A DNA stretch of 64,000 nt from Granulicella arctica (GCF_013410065.1 NZ_JACCCW010000001.1:620001-684000); one strand, 5' to 3'. Positions 34,897-44,250 are shown, counted from the stretch's first letter. The notes: generated from the sequence alone by a model not told the origin. Program-made: numbers and translations.

Positions 34897-36210
34897 TCAC
34901 TGAAGAGGCATGGACTCCCGAGATCTATCAACCTCGATCGTAAAGTACGACTGCGCAAGAGTGATTGCAACGAGTTCAATGAGGATGTAGAGAATGGATA
35001 GGAAATCTGCGAAAAATATGAAGCCCAAGCAGCCTAATAACACCGCCGAAGTAAGATACTTCCTCGTCAGCCGATCACCCGCGCTGATATAAGCAGCAAT
35101 TACCCCCCACAGGTAGTTGATCCCGAAAATCCCAAAAAACCAGAAATCCAGGAAGTACTTCGCAATATATGTGTGCACACCGTCAACGATCATGTCACTA
35201 CCTAGATCCGCAACTTCAATTGGCTTACTCGTCCAGAACCCGGGAAGCGCCGAGTAGAGGAAAGAAAACGATGGGTGCTCATAAGGATAAACATGAATGA
35301 TCCAGCACATATTCGAGATCGGCGTAGAGACATACGAGGCCATCCATATGTAGGCGGTCGGCCAGTCGTAATATGCGCTTTTGATCTGCATGTAACCAAG
35401 GAGAGCCGCGCTGCCCAAGCTATTGCGTCCATTCCCAATAAAGTCAGACACCATCAATCCACTGGCTAAGGTCACGATCGCGACGACATAGATCATTCGC
35501 TTACTGAGCGATGTTCTCATCGAGAAGACGATGAGAGCCTGGAAGAACATGATCAGCATTAAGCCGCGAGATACATAAATGAGCAGACACGCGGGCGCAA
35601 AGAGAAACAAGCAGCCCTTGCGAAATAAAGATGTCTCCAGGGGAGCAGTGACAAAAAGAAGAAGGATCGCCGGAAAAAGTATCTGACGTAAAGATCCATA
35701 TTCCATGTAGTCGAGAGTATCTGCGCCAAAGAATCCGAACAATGGTGGTAATCCGTGCAGTCTCCAGTTCATTACCATGATCGCGACGATGATCCCTAGC
35801 AGAAGCAGATGAAAGCGCCTCAATCGTGTCACATCTATTTGATAGTGGGAAAAGCCAGAGGGAACATGCCCTATGGAAAAGTATGCGGTACGGAGTGTGG
35901 CGTATCCAAACAGAAAAGAGAAAAGTGAGGCCACAAAGAGGCCAAGGGCGACCGATATATCTGGATAAGAGGTATAGGAAATATGAAGTTGAAAGGCGGC
36001 CAGCATGAGAAGCCAAACTGCGACAAATAGGCTAAGAGGTCTGCAATAAAGAGGCAGTTGCGATTGATTTCGGATTTGGAAAATACGTGAGGTAAAGACT
36101 GGCATGTGTTTAGTCACAACATAAACTCGTACAGGAATGATTACATCACGACCAAGTGTCTCTCGCCGTGCGTCCAGTATCTTCGAGGTGTCGAGGTTCA
36201 ACAAACCCAT
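34897..36210 (-). CDS. O-antigen/oligosaccharide repeat-unit polymerase (Wzy-like)
   Basis: 437 residues, strongly hydrophobic with about 10-12 membrane helices. It has a long periplasmic-type loop (about 290-370, with NMCWIIHVYPYEHPSFSFLY and DGVHTYIAKYFLDFWFFG). Arginine-bearing segments (VSRGLMLIMF, GNGRNSLGS) fit Wzy polymerases that join lipid-linked repeat units in the periplasm. Such proteins have low sequence identity, so the call rests on topology, motifs and place between glycosyltransferase genes. The DNA is visibly richer in A+T than the housekeeping genes to the right. Confidence 0.78.
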   Translation of the reverse strand: MGLLNLDTSKILDARRETLGRDVIIPVRVYVVTKHMPVFTSRIFQIRNQSQLPLYCRPLSLFVAVWLLMLAAFQLHISYTSYPDISVALGLFVASLFSFLFGYATLRTAYFSIGHVPSGFSHYQIDVTRLRRFHLLLLGIIVAIMVMNWRLHGLPPLFGFFGADTLDYMEYGSLRQILFPAILLLFVTAPLETSLFRKGCLFLFAPACLLIYVSRGLMLIMFFQALIVFSMRTSLSKRMIYVVAIVTLASGLMVSDFIGNGRNSLGSAALLGYMQIKSAYYDWPTAYIWMASYVSTPISNMCWIIHVYPYEHPSFSFLYSALPGFWTSKPIEVADLGSDMIVDGVHTYIAKYFLDFWFFGIFGINYLWGVIAAYISAGDRLTRKYLTSAVLLGCLGFIFFADFLSILYILIELVAITLAQSYFTIEVDRSRESMPLQ

Positions 36211-36240
36211 TAAGTCTCCTTGGGTTCGCGAATTTGCACT

Positions 36241-36280
36241 GTGACCAATAGTCTTCTGGACCAGAGCGCCTATTGATCAC
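36241..36280. repeat. Inverted repeat between wzy-like and GT2 genes
   Basis: GTGACCAATAG (36241-36251) is the reverse complement of CTATTGATCAC (36270-36280) at 10 of 11 positions, with an 18-base loop. It lies 30 bp upstream of the polymerase start. It could be a regulatory hairpin or a weak terminator for the gene upstream. Confidence 0.4.
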
Positions 36281-36311
36281 AAGCGAAAGAATCAGCGCAG
36301 TCGGCACTATG

Positions 36312-37262
36312 TCAAGATACACTCTGATCCTGTGCTGACGTATCGCGCCGCAATGTAGCCCACGCCCGCCACTCGGCGATCCGCGCCTTTCTCGACTTGA
36401 AGAGTCGCCGCTTTAACTCCAGAAGAGTCCGTTCACGGAAGATCGTTTCGCCAGGCTTGAAAAAGTCCTTACAAATTCTGACTGCAAATCGTAAGATCCG
36501 TTCGAATCTTGCGAGAGGGCCCATGTAGAGGTCCCAGAACGCACAATCATCCATAAGAGATGCATCATACCGCTCAATGCTCATACGGGCCTGCTTGTTG
36601 AGTAAGGCGAAGTCATGGTGCATCAGTACATCACCAGCGATGAAAACTCGTTTGCCAGAGGTATAAAGACGATGAAAAAGATTGGTATCGCTGAGATCGA
36701 GCGGGAACATGGGATCATAGCCATCAATCTCACGGAGAGCGCTGACCCGCAATATAGATCCGGAATTGGCAGCATAGGCCGCCCTCTTCGAGATGCCCAC
36801 AAAACCCTGGTGGAACCAGTGGGGCACTGCGTGGAATATGAACTGAAAAGGAGAGATGATGCGGCCATCTGCAATCACCTGCGGAACAATAGCTCCGACC
36901 GTCTCTACCTGGCTCAGTTCACGGCCGAGATCCGCTACTCTCGTCAGGAAATTCTCGGGCACAAAGGAATCCTGATCCAATGTGAGAAGCCACTCGTATC
37001 CCTCTGCATCAGCAAGCCTTAGAGCTTGGTTATAGGCCTGTGCCAAGCCCGGGTTCTGCGGTGCAGATTCATACAGAACTCCCTCGGGAAGATCTTCCAC
37101 AAGTTGGCCGCCGGGCGTATTGTCCCAGACCAGTATCTTTAGATCGAGTTTCTCAGAATAAGTGCTGGCCGCAACCGAGAGAAGCGTTTGCAGTGTCGAA
37201 GAATCTCGTGGCTGTAGCTTGTATAGAACAACTACAGCAAGCAGCCTCGTAACTGGCTGCAT
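36312..37262 (-). CDS. Glycosyltransferase family 2 (rhamnosyltransferase-like, RfbF type)
   Basis: 316 residues from the ATG at 37262, set by AAGGAGAG about 8 bases upstream; an earlier in-frame start would add 17 residues with no site. It begins TRLLAVVVLYKLQP, then WDNTPGG, NPGLAQAYNQAL, LLTLDQDSF (DxD) and DGYDPMFPLDLSDTNL, the pattern of RfbF-type rhamnosyltransferases. It likely adds dTDP-rhamnose-derived residues made by rfbABCD in this locus. It lies directly downstream of the Wzz-like gene. Confidence 0.88.
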   Translation of the reverse strand: MQPVTRLLAVVVLYKLQPRDSSTLQTLLSVAASTYSEKLDLKILVWDNTPGGQLVEDLPEGVLYESAPQNPGLAQAYNQALRLADAEGYEWLLTLDQDSFVPENFLTRVADLGRELSQVETVGAIVPQVIADGRIISPFQFIFHAVPHWFHQGFVGISKRAAYAANSGSILRVSALREIDGYDPMFPLDLSDTNLFHRLYTSGKRVFIAGDVLMHHDFALLNKQARMSIERYDASLMDDCAFWDLYMGPLARFERILRFAVRICKDFFKPGETIFRERTLLELKRRLFKSRKARIAEWRAWATLRRDTSAQDQSVS

Positions 37263-37326
37263 CGAATTTCTCTCCTTCGCGCTGCGTCTTGTGGTATTTT
37301 CTCGCGGTCTCAAAACTCTTTCCTGC

Positions 37327-38583
37327 TTACAAGCGTATGTGAAGAATCGTGCTCAGCTGATCTAGTAGAACCGCAGACGTATGATTCTGCCGCATGCGCG
37401 CAAGAGCTCTTCGACAAAAGACCCAGAAACATGCGAAGCAAAACCCAACGAAGCCAAAACCCAGAGTGATCAACATGCGAGGAGGACCCGACTTCTTATC
37501 AGAAGGAACAGCACGATCGATAACCTGGATGATCGGTGCTGATTTTGCCTCATCGATCCGCGCAGCCTCAAACTGCCGCGTCAGCAGATCCAAGAGCGCC
37601 TGATGATACTTGACCTCTCTCAATTTTCTCACGTACTCCAGACCCTCGCCAGGCACCCGCCCTGCAGGCACCTGGGTATCGCCCGGGAGCATGCCTTTCT
37701 GGTCGTTTTCCTGAACAGCCAGTTGCTGGCGAAGAGCCTCAATTTGGGTTTGCAATTTGCTGACATCCGGATTTTGATCCGTTGCATAGGATCGTATCGC
37801 CTGCAATTCAACTTCGCGACTCCGCAGTTCAGCTCCGGTCTCCGCAATCGTACGGATAGCCATTGCCGACTGTCCAGACAGCTCAATGATGCCAGTTTTT
37901 TCCTGTGTCGCCCGCAGTTCATCCTCAGCAGCCGCCAGAGCGCTCTTTTCTTCTTGAAGTTGCTGATCGAAGAAGACTCGCCTCTGGCCAGCTTCAGTAA
38001 TCGCTAGAGTGGCGTTCATCCGATATAGCTCATCCACAAAAGCATTGGCCATATCAGTGGCTAACGTCGGACTAGGATCTTTTACTGAGATGACGATCAG
38101 CCCATCCTTAGCAGCCTCAAACTGTGCATGTTTCTGAAGAGCCTTGCGCGTGTCCTCCAGCTTATTCTGCTTCCAGAGAGATTTAAGATGGAACTGCTGG
38201 ATGATATGATCGCTGATCGTTCGGCTTTGAAGCATCGCCACGTAAATGTCAGCAGGATTCTTGAGCAGGCTCGATGCTCCGCCCGCCCCGAGTCCCGCCA
38301 GCGAACTCAGCTGACCCATCAGGGCTGAGGCAGTGGACTGCGGCGCCTGGGGTGGGAGAATTGTTGCGGTCGCGGTAAAAGTAGCCTTCATCGAAAAGGC
38401 GATCACCGCTCCAATAAGAAGCGAAATGAAAGTGACAACCGCAATGCGGAAGCGATCCCGAAGCAGAACTAAAAGCAACTGAAAATAGCGGAACTCCTCG
38501 TTCCCTAAAGAGCGATCCTGGTCAGTCAGCGGTTCTTGTAGCTGCGCAACTCTCATTCCTACAGAATCATATCGCATCCTCAT
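37327..38583 (-). CDS. Wzz-family polysaccharide chain-length/co-polymerase protein
   Basis: 418 residues with two membrane helices (about 48-65 and 372-390). Between them is a periplasmic region with a Wzz N-domain (ATFTATATILPPQ), coiled coil (about 205-300, QQLQEEKSALAAAEDEL) and a GNVR-like end (VIDRAVPSDKKSGPP). It controls chain length and links polymerisation to export. It ends with a short cytoplasmic tail: there is no tyrosine-kinase domain, and no separate kinase is seen nearby. The start could also be the ATG at 38556. Confidence 0.88.
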   Translation of the reverse strand: MRMRYDSVGMRVAQLQEPLTDQDRSLGNEEFRYFQLLLVLLRDRFRIAVVTFISLLIGAVIAFSMKATFTATATILPPQAPQSTASALMGQLSSLAGLGAGGASSLLKNPADIYVAMLQSRTISDHIIQQFHLKSLWKQNKLEDTRKALQKHAQFEAAKDGLIVISVKDPSPTLATDMANAFVDELYRMNATLAITEAGQRRVFFDQQLQEEKSALAAAEDELRATQEKTGIIELSGQSAMAIRTIAETGAELRSREVELQAIRSYATDQNPDVSKLQTQIEALRQQLAVQENDQKGMLPGDTQVPAGRVPGEGLEYVRKLREVKYHQALLDLLTRQFEAARIDEAKSAPIIQVIDRAVPSDKKSGPPRMLITLGFGFVGFCFACFWVFCRRALARMRQNHTSAVLLDQLSTILHIRL

Positions 38584-38799
38584 ACAAGCTTATTTCAAAG
38601 CCCGACTACCGAATTAGGACAGCATGGTCAAACGCAAGACATGTTGAGCGTTCGAAGCACAGATTCGACTACATGCTAAGCTGAATCTTAGCGATCATGG
38701 CTCTGGTTTATCTTTCCGGACGATGCCCGAATTTATTTTCGTCACTACAGCAGAGGTAGGCAGCATCCTGGTTACAGACAAAAGCAAGCGAGTGGCTGG

Positions 38800-40185
38800 A
38801 TGATCAAGAGAGCGATTGGGAGGATGCGTTTCTTTCTCCTTCCGCCAGATGGAAGCAGCCTGAATGACGACACTCGCGGCGCAGAGCGAAATCGCCGCGC
38901 CGCGATCACAGGTAGCGTTGCAACCATGGCGCGCGCGGTGCAGGTGGGCAGTTCATTGATCACCGTACCGCTCACTCTGAAGTATCTGGGAAACGAACGC
39001 TTCGGCCTCTGGATGACGATCAGTTCCGTGTTAGCCATGGCAGCATTCGCTGACTTCGGCATCGGCAACGGCGTTCTGAATACCGTTGCCAAAGCCTTCG
39101 GCAAGGATGACCAAGAAAGCATCCGCAAGGCTGTATCAAGCGGTTTCGCCGTCCTTACCACCATCTCTGCCGCTCTAATTGTGCTTTTCTTCTCCGCCTA
39201 TCGTTTCGTCAACTGGGCCGACTTCTTCCGCGTCGCCTCTCCGCAGGCCCGCGCAGAAGCCGGGCCCGCGCTCGCTGTCTTCTCCACATGCTTCGCCATC
39301 AATATCTGCATGGATGTCGTCCAGCGTGTCCAGCTCGGCCTGCAGCAAGGCTATCGCTACAGCCTCTGGCAACTTATCGGGAGCCTTGCTGGTTTTATCG
39401 GCGTGCTATCTGGCATTTGGTTCCGTGTCAGCCTGCCTGTTCTCGTGGTTGCCATCGCTGGCGCGCCTATCCTCGCGACAACGCTGAATGCGATCCACTT
39501 CTTTGGGTTTGTGCGCCCCGACCTGCGCCCTATGCGTACTTTTGTGGAAAGCAATGTGATCGCCCAGATTGCCAGGCTTGGCGGCCTGTTTTTCATCCTC
39601 CAAGTCGTCGTGGCCGTCTCGTATTCAGCCGACAACTTCATCATCGCCCGAACACTGGGAGCTGTGAATGTTCCAGAGTATTCAATCCCGCAACGCATGT
39701 TCGCGCTCATCACAATGATGTCGGGAATGTTAGTCGCTCCACTATGGCCGGCCTACAGCGAGGCCCTCTCACGAGGACACATGGACTGGGTGCGGCGTAC
39801 CCTCGGACGGTCACTGCTTCTCGTGTTCGTCTTGACCTCGACAGCATCGTTGGTGGTGCTACTTACTGGTCATCAATTAATTCATTGGTGGGTAGGCTCC
39901 CGTATTCATCCATCGTTCCTCTTGCTACTAGGTCTGGCCATTTGGACCGTCATAGCCTGTTGTGGCGACGCTCTCGCGATATTTATGAATGGCGTAGAGA
40001 TGCTGAGATTTCAGGTGATAGTCGCCACCATCTTTGGAGCGGGATGCGTTGTAACCAAGGTCCTATTCGTGAGGCATTTTGGGATAGCAGGCGTCCCTTG
40101 GGCCACCCTAACCGCATACCTATTGCTCAATGGTTTACCCTGCGCTCTTTACGTTCCCCGTTTCTTCCGGCAGGTAGGCACTTAG
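38800..40185 (+). CDS. Polysaccharide flippase (Wzx/MVF-type)
   Basis: 461 residues with about 12 membrane helices. It carries features of oligosaccharide flippases: VPLTLKYLGNERFGLWMTIS near the N-terminus, DFGIGNGVLNTVAKAFG, YSIPQRMFALITMMSGML and GVPWATLTAYLLLNG. It would flip lipid-linked repeat units across the inner membrane, the step before Wzy. It is divergent from the Wzz-like gene and followed by 331 bp of non-coding DNA. Confidence 0.88.
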   Translation: MIKRAIGRMRFFLLPPDGSSLNDDTRGAERNRRAAITGSVATMARAVQVGSSLITVPLTLKYLGNERFGLWMTISSVLAMAAFADFGIGNGVLNTVAKAFGKDDQESIRKAVSSGFAVLTTISAALIVLFFSAYRFVNWADFFRVASPQARAEAGPALAVFSTCFAINICMDVVQRVQLGLQQGYRYSLWQLIGSLAGFIGVLSGIWFRVSLPVLVVAIAGAPILATTLNAIHFFGFVRPDLRPMRTFVESNVIAQIARLGGLFFILQVVVAVSYSADNFIIARTLGAVNVPEYSIPQRMFALITMMSGMLVAPLWPAYSEALSRGHMDWVRRTLGRSLLLVFVLTSTASLVVLLTGHQLIHWWVGSRIHPSFLLLLGLAIWTVIACCGDALAIFMNGVEMLRFQVIVATIFGAGCVVTKVLFVRHFGIAGVPWATLTAYLLLNGLPCALYVPRFFRQVGT

Positions 40186-40516
40186 ACAGCGTCACAGCTG
40201 TAATCGCGTCGTTTTGGATAAGGGACCATCTCACCGGCACGACCGGGAGAAGATTGCAGTGACCTCATCCCAATACGATCGCCTCTGGCTTCGACGGCGC
40301 CATGACACAAGTCTGAACCCTTACTCGTTCATCATCTGCTAAAAATCCTGTTGAACAAGGTGGGACCTCGATGCGGGAACCCGGACCCGGAATCCTAAAC
40401 GTAGTACTTCTGGGTATCTGCACCTCTTGAGTATCTCAGTTCCACTCCAAAAGGAGGCGTAGCTCCACATACCTTGCAAAGAGTAGGCGACAGATCGGCG
40501 CTTTAAATGGGAATCA
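40186..40516. other. Intergenic region between convergent flippase and GDP-mannose dehydratase genes
   Basis: 331 bp with no long frame. One short candidate is an ATG at 40371 with AAGGTGG 7 bases upstream, coding 19 residues to a TGA at 40428. A second AAAAGGAGG occurs near 40450 without a good start. No clear terminator hairpin is visible. Confidence 0.5.
40371..40430 (+). CDS. Possible 19-residue small protein
   Basis: The peptide MREPGPGILNVVLLGICTS would be made from an ATG with AAGGTGG 7 bases upstream. The middle is hydrophobic. It is supported only by the ribosome-binding site and the lack of any other gene; it may be chance. Confidence 0.2.
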   Translation: MREPGPGILNVVLLGICTS

Positions 40517-41500
40517 TCACTGCTTTATCTGCTTCTCACGCAGGCTCCTCATCTCTGCTTCAAGCATCATGCTGATCACTTCTTTCATGCCGTTTTTGGC
40601 CTTCCAGCCAAGCCGGTCTGCAGCTTTGGATGGATCAACCTTATTCCAAAGAATGTCAGTCGGCCGCATCAGGTGCTTGTCGATCGTGACATGTGCATTC
40701 CAATCTTTGCCGATAAGCTCGAATGCCGTCTCGACAAACTGAGTCAAGGTGTGGCTTTGACCTGTTGCGATGATGTAATCCTCCGCTTCAGGCTGCTCAA
40801 GCATCATGGCAATGGCTTCGACATAGTCAGGAGACCAACCCCAGTCTCTTTCAATTTCCAGATTGCCGAGCGCGATATGCACATCCCGCCTCAGAGCTAG
40901 GGATGCCACCGCATGAATGATCTTGCTGGTAACGAATCGCCTTGGTCGCAGCGGAGAATCATGATTCGATAGAATTCCAGTACAAGCAAACATGCCGTAC
41001 GCTTCTCGATAGTTTGCAACAGTCCAATATGCGGATGCTTTGGCTACAGCATACGGACTACGCGGATGAAATTGCGTGCCTTCGTTGGCCACACCACCCC
41101 CCGTGTCCCCGAAGCATTCCGTCGAGCCGGCATTGTAAAAGCGCACGTCGCGATCAGATAGCCGGATCGCTTCGAGCAAGGAGAGCGTACCCAAAGCAAT
41201 ACTTTCGATGGTCTCGACAGGCTGTTCAAAAGAAAGTCCAACAGAACTCTGACCTGCCAGATAGAAAATTTCGTCCGGACGCACACGCCGAAGCAATCCG
41301 ATGATGCTTCCCGTATCCCGTAAATTCAGGGAGGTAAGTCGGACTGAATCATAGATTCCGAGTCTTCTCAGATTGCTGAACGTAGTCATCTCAGCATCGC
41401 GCGAAGTCCCCCAGACCTCATAGTTCCGGTCTAACAGCAGTTTCGCAAGATAGGTTCCATCTTGCCCAGAGATACCACAAATGAGCACGCGCTTTCCCAT
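40517..41500 (-). CDS. GDP-mannose 4,6-dehydratase homologue
   Basis: 327 residues of the extended short-chain dehydrogenase class. Motifs: RVLICGISGQDGTYLAKLLL (NADP binding), YLAGQSSVGLSF, STECFGD and the catalytic SPYAVAKASAYW, then GILSNHDSPLRPRRFVTSKI and ERDWGWSPDYVEA, a clear GMD pattern. It would convert GDP-mannose to GDP-4-keto-6-deoxymannose. It is somewhat shorter than typical GMD (about 340-370), and no reductase or epimerase partner is nearby, so the final sugar is unknown. The gap to the upstream glycosyltransferase gene is 3 bp. Confidence 0.88.
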   Translation of the reverse strand: MGKRVLICGISGQDGTYLAKLLLDRNYEVWGTSRDAEMTTFSNLRRLGIYDSVRLTSLNLRDTGSIIGLLRRVRPDEIFYLAGQSSVGLSFEQPVETIESIALGTLSLLEAIRLSDRDVRFYNAGSTECFGDTGGGVANEGTQFHPRSPYAVAKASAYWTVANYREAYGMFACTGILSNHDSPLRPRRFVTSKIIHAVASLALRRDVHIALGNLEIERDWGWSPDYVEAIAMMLEQPEAEDYIIATGQSHTLTQFVETAFELIGKDWNAHVTIDKHLMRPTDILWNKVDPSKAADRLGWKAKNGMKEVISMMLEAEMRSLREKQIKQ

Positions 41501-41503
41501 GTT

Positions 41504-42775
41504 CTACCCTCTTACAGATTTCTGCTCATCTTTTTTAGAGAGCTGGCTACTCTGCAAAGCCCCCGCAGCAGTTCTCGCATAGAGCCCCTGAAGACTCACC
41601 GCTGTTTTGTCCATCGAGTACCCCAAAAGGGTGAGTGAACCCTTCTCAACAAGGTTCTGCCGCAGCCTTGGCGAGTCAAGAATATCCTTCATCAAGCCCG
41701 AGAGCTCCGCAGGGGAGTCCGGATCAAAATACAGGGCACCGTCCCGGGCAATTTCGGGTAAGGTGCTGGCAGTTGAAGATAGAACGGGTAGACGAGCGTG
41801 GAATGCTTCTAGAATGGGAAGCCCGAAACCCTCGAACTTGCTGGCAAAGATCATCGCCGTTGCGACTTTGAAAATCGCTTGAAGCTCCGCCGGCGTCACA
41901 AACCCTAGGTAGTGCACCTTTTCAGATACCCTTAACTGCCGGGAGAGTTCATCTAGAGTCGAGCGGTAATCTGTGGATGCTCCGGTGAAGTAGACATGTG
42001 GGACGAAGTCCCCTTTGTTCGCGAGGAGATGAAGAGCGCGGAGGATAACCTCATGATTCTTATGCGGCCAGGTAACAGCAGGATAGAAGAAAAAACTTTG
42101 TGGAAGCTTATATTTGCTAACTGCATTTCGGCATTCTTCCTCTGAGGGATCCTGGTAGGCATCAAAAACGGGCCCCCAGGGAATTACCTCCAATTTTTCC
42201 TTAGCTAATCCGAAATGCTGGATAACATCTTGCTTAGTCCACTCAGCTTGGACACATACACAGGAAGCATGGTCACAAAAAGCACGATACTCCCTCTCGC
42301 GGCGCGCAAACTCTTCCTTAGAAAAGAATTGCGGATAATGCAGATGTTGCAGATCCCAAGGCTGATAAATCGTGGGAATCTTCGTCAAGTAAGCCACTTG
42401 AGTTGGAAAGTGAACCACATCAAAGCCCCGAGACTCTACATAACCATCCGAATTTTGAACATGCACGGCCGCGCCGCGAACCTTTTTCCAAAGAAAACGA
42501 AGCGGTGCAATCCAACGAAGGGCCGCCTTGATTCCAGATAGCTTGGAGTCAGAAATCGTCTCAAGATGACACGGTCCGTAGATATATGGTGCCAGGCAAT
42601 CTCGCAGGCTCTCGCGAACAATGAAAGTGTATTCCTGCTCCTCAATCTTTGAATCAGAAAGCGCCTTCGCCAAAGCCTGCACCGCAGTGCCGATTCCCTG
42701 TCGGAAATCATTCATTCTACAGTCGATTGCGACGCGCAGTTTTTGATTGGTAGAGCTTATGTAATTCATTCCCAT
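41504..42775 (-). CDS. Glycosyltransferase family 4
   Basis: 423 residues, GT-B fold. N-terminal RVAIDCRMNDFRQGIGTAV; the C-terminal donor site shows FFYPAVTWPHKNHEVILRA, VHYLGFVTPAEL, and FASKFEGFGLPILEAFHARLPVLSS with the EX7E motif. It probably transfers mannose or a related GDP-sugar to the repeat unit. That would match the GDP-mannose-derived sugar of the adjacent dehydratase. The ATG at 42775 or the one two codons later may be used. Confidence 0.9.
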   Translation of the reverse strand: MGMNYISSTNQKLRVAIDCRMNDFRQGIGTAVQALAKALSDSKIEEQEYTFIVRESLRDCLAPYIYGPCHLETISDSKLSGIKAALRWIAPLRFLWKKVRGAAVHVQNSDGYVESRGFDVVHFPTQVAYLTKIPTIYQPWDLQHLHYPQFFSKEEFARREREYRAFCDHASCVCVQAEWTKQDVIQHFGLAKEKLEVIPWGPVFDAYQDPSEEECRNAVSKYKLPQSFFFYPAVTWPHKNHEVILRALHLLANKGDFVPHVYFTGASTDYRSTLDELSRQLRVSEKVHYLGFVTPAELQAIFKVATAMIFASKFEGFGLPILEAFHARLPVLSSTASTLPEIARDGALYFDPDSPAELSGLMKDILDSPRLRQNLVEKGSLTLLGYSMDKTAVSLQGLYARTAAGALQSSQLSKKDEQKSVRG

Positions 42776-42889
42776 ACTGAGTTTACATGGTCAGTCCTCC
42801 AAATACTCCTGCCGCCGCCATCACCGATCTCGGCCTATATCAGAGGCGTTTAGGGTGAGTGCCAGACATTGAGCAGCCCTAGTCTCCCC

Positions 42890-44170
42890 CTAAACCCTCC
42901 CCATCACCCACCGCATAAAAAACGCACCAACCGTCGCCGCTCCCAGCGCTATCGGCATAGCAACCAGCCCCACCCTCAGAAATCTCCCAAAGCTTACATG
43001 CAATCCTTCGCGTCGCAGAGCGACTAACCAAAGAATCGTTGCCAGCGAACCCGTGACCGACAGGTTCGGACCAAGATCGACAGCAATCAGGATCGTATGA
43101 ACGATAAGCCCCTGAGCATGAGCCGCCGTAATCGTACTGCCCGCAATCAACCCGAGCGGCAGGTTATTGACCACATTGTTCCCGACGCCGACGACTGCAA
43201 CAGTGAGCAGCACGCCAACCGCGGATGGAAGATGTTGCACCCACACAAGCGCAGCCTGCGCATAACGAAGCGCTCCGATCGCGCTCATCGCCTCAACCAG
43301 GATAAAGAGCCCCGCAACTAGCGGCAGCACGCTCCAGCTGATATCGCGGACGATCTCGCCCGGATTGGCGCGGGCTTTAATAGAGACGATAGCCGCAATA
43401 ACAATCGCCGAGATACAGGTCGGCAATCCCAGGTCCTTGTCCATCGCCGAAGCGGCAAGCAGCACCCCAGCCACCGAGAGAATGCCCACCAGCACCAGCC
43501 GCCCATCTCCGCTCAGCAACTCCACTGCGATGTCCGCGTCGATACTTCCCTTCAACTCCCGACGAAAATACCACCGCAACACCCAATACGTCGCAACAAT
43601 CGCGAGCAGCGACGGCAAAGCAAACGAGGCCAGCCAATGCGGCAACGATGGCATCCCGTTGCGAAAGACCACCAGATTCGCCGGGTTCGATATCGGCAAC
43701 ACAAAAGACGCAGCGTTGGCGATGAGCGCACACGCGAAGAGGTACGGCAGCGGCTCCGCCTTCGACTTACGCACCGCGCTCAACACCGCCGGCGTCAGCA
43801 CAACCGCCGTCGCATCGTTTGACAGGAAGATCGTCACCAGCGTCCCGACACCATACATCAGCATAAAGAGACGAACCCGCGAGCCCCGCGCCCGATGCAC
43901 CGCCACCGAAGCCAGCCAGTCGAAGACGCCATACACACGAGCCAGCTCCGAGAGCACCATCATCCCAGTCAGGAAGAGGTAGACATCCATCCCCTCCGCA
44001 ACCGCATGCCCTGCAAGACGCAACGGAATCAGTCGCAATACAATTAACAGCAAAGCACCAGCACCCACCCAATAGACCTCGGCAATACCACGTGGACGCA
44101 CAAGCATGCACACGATGCTGATCGCAACAATCGCAATAAGAAGCAAATGAGCCGCAGCGGGAGAAAACAT
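42890..44170 (-). CDS. ArsB/SLC13-type ion permease
   Basis: 426 residues with about 11-12 membrane helices. Features of the ArsB/NhaD superfamily are LFLTGMMVLSELARVYGVFDW, FLSNDATAVVLTPAVL, LPISNPANLVVFR, and VVGVGNNVVNNLPLGL. Length and motifs fit an arsenite efflux permease (ArsB). No arsR or arsC gene is near, so citrate, silicate or other anion transport cannot be excluded. AGGAGG lies just before the ATG. It is divergent from the GH2 gene. Confidence 0.82.
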   Translation of the reverse strand: MFSPAAAHLLLIAIVAISIVCMLVRPRGIAEVYWVGAGALLLIVLRLIPLRLAGHAVAEGMDVYLFLTGMMVLSELARVYGVFDWLASVAVHRARGSRVRLFMLMYGVGTLVTIFLSNDATAVVLTPAVLSAVRKSKAEPLPYLFACALIANAASFVLPISNPANLVVFRNGMPSLPHWLASFALPSLLAIVATYWVLRWYFRRELKGSIDADIAVELLSGDGRLVLVGILSVAGVLLAASAMDKDLGLPTCISAIVIAAIVSIKARANPGEIVRDISWSVLPLVAGLFILVEAMSAIGALRYAQAALVWVQHLPSAVGVLLTVAVVGVGNNVVNNLPLGLIAGSTITAAHAQGLIVHTILIAVDLGPNLSVTGSLATILWLVALRREGLHVSFGRFLRVGLVAMPIALGAATVGAFFMRWVMGRV

Positions 44171-44250
44171 CTCCTCCTAAGATGCCGCACGCGACGCAGG
44201 AGGCACCCGCATCGCCTTTCGTATCGACAATCGGCTACGATGGAGTCGCC

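Noticed and set aside
42848..42895. GTTTAGGG ... CCCTAAAC inverted repeat at the end of the ArsB-like gene
   Set aside because: Only 8 bp with a 32-base loop and no T-run; not strong enough to list as a terminator.
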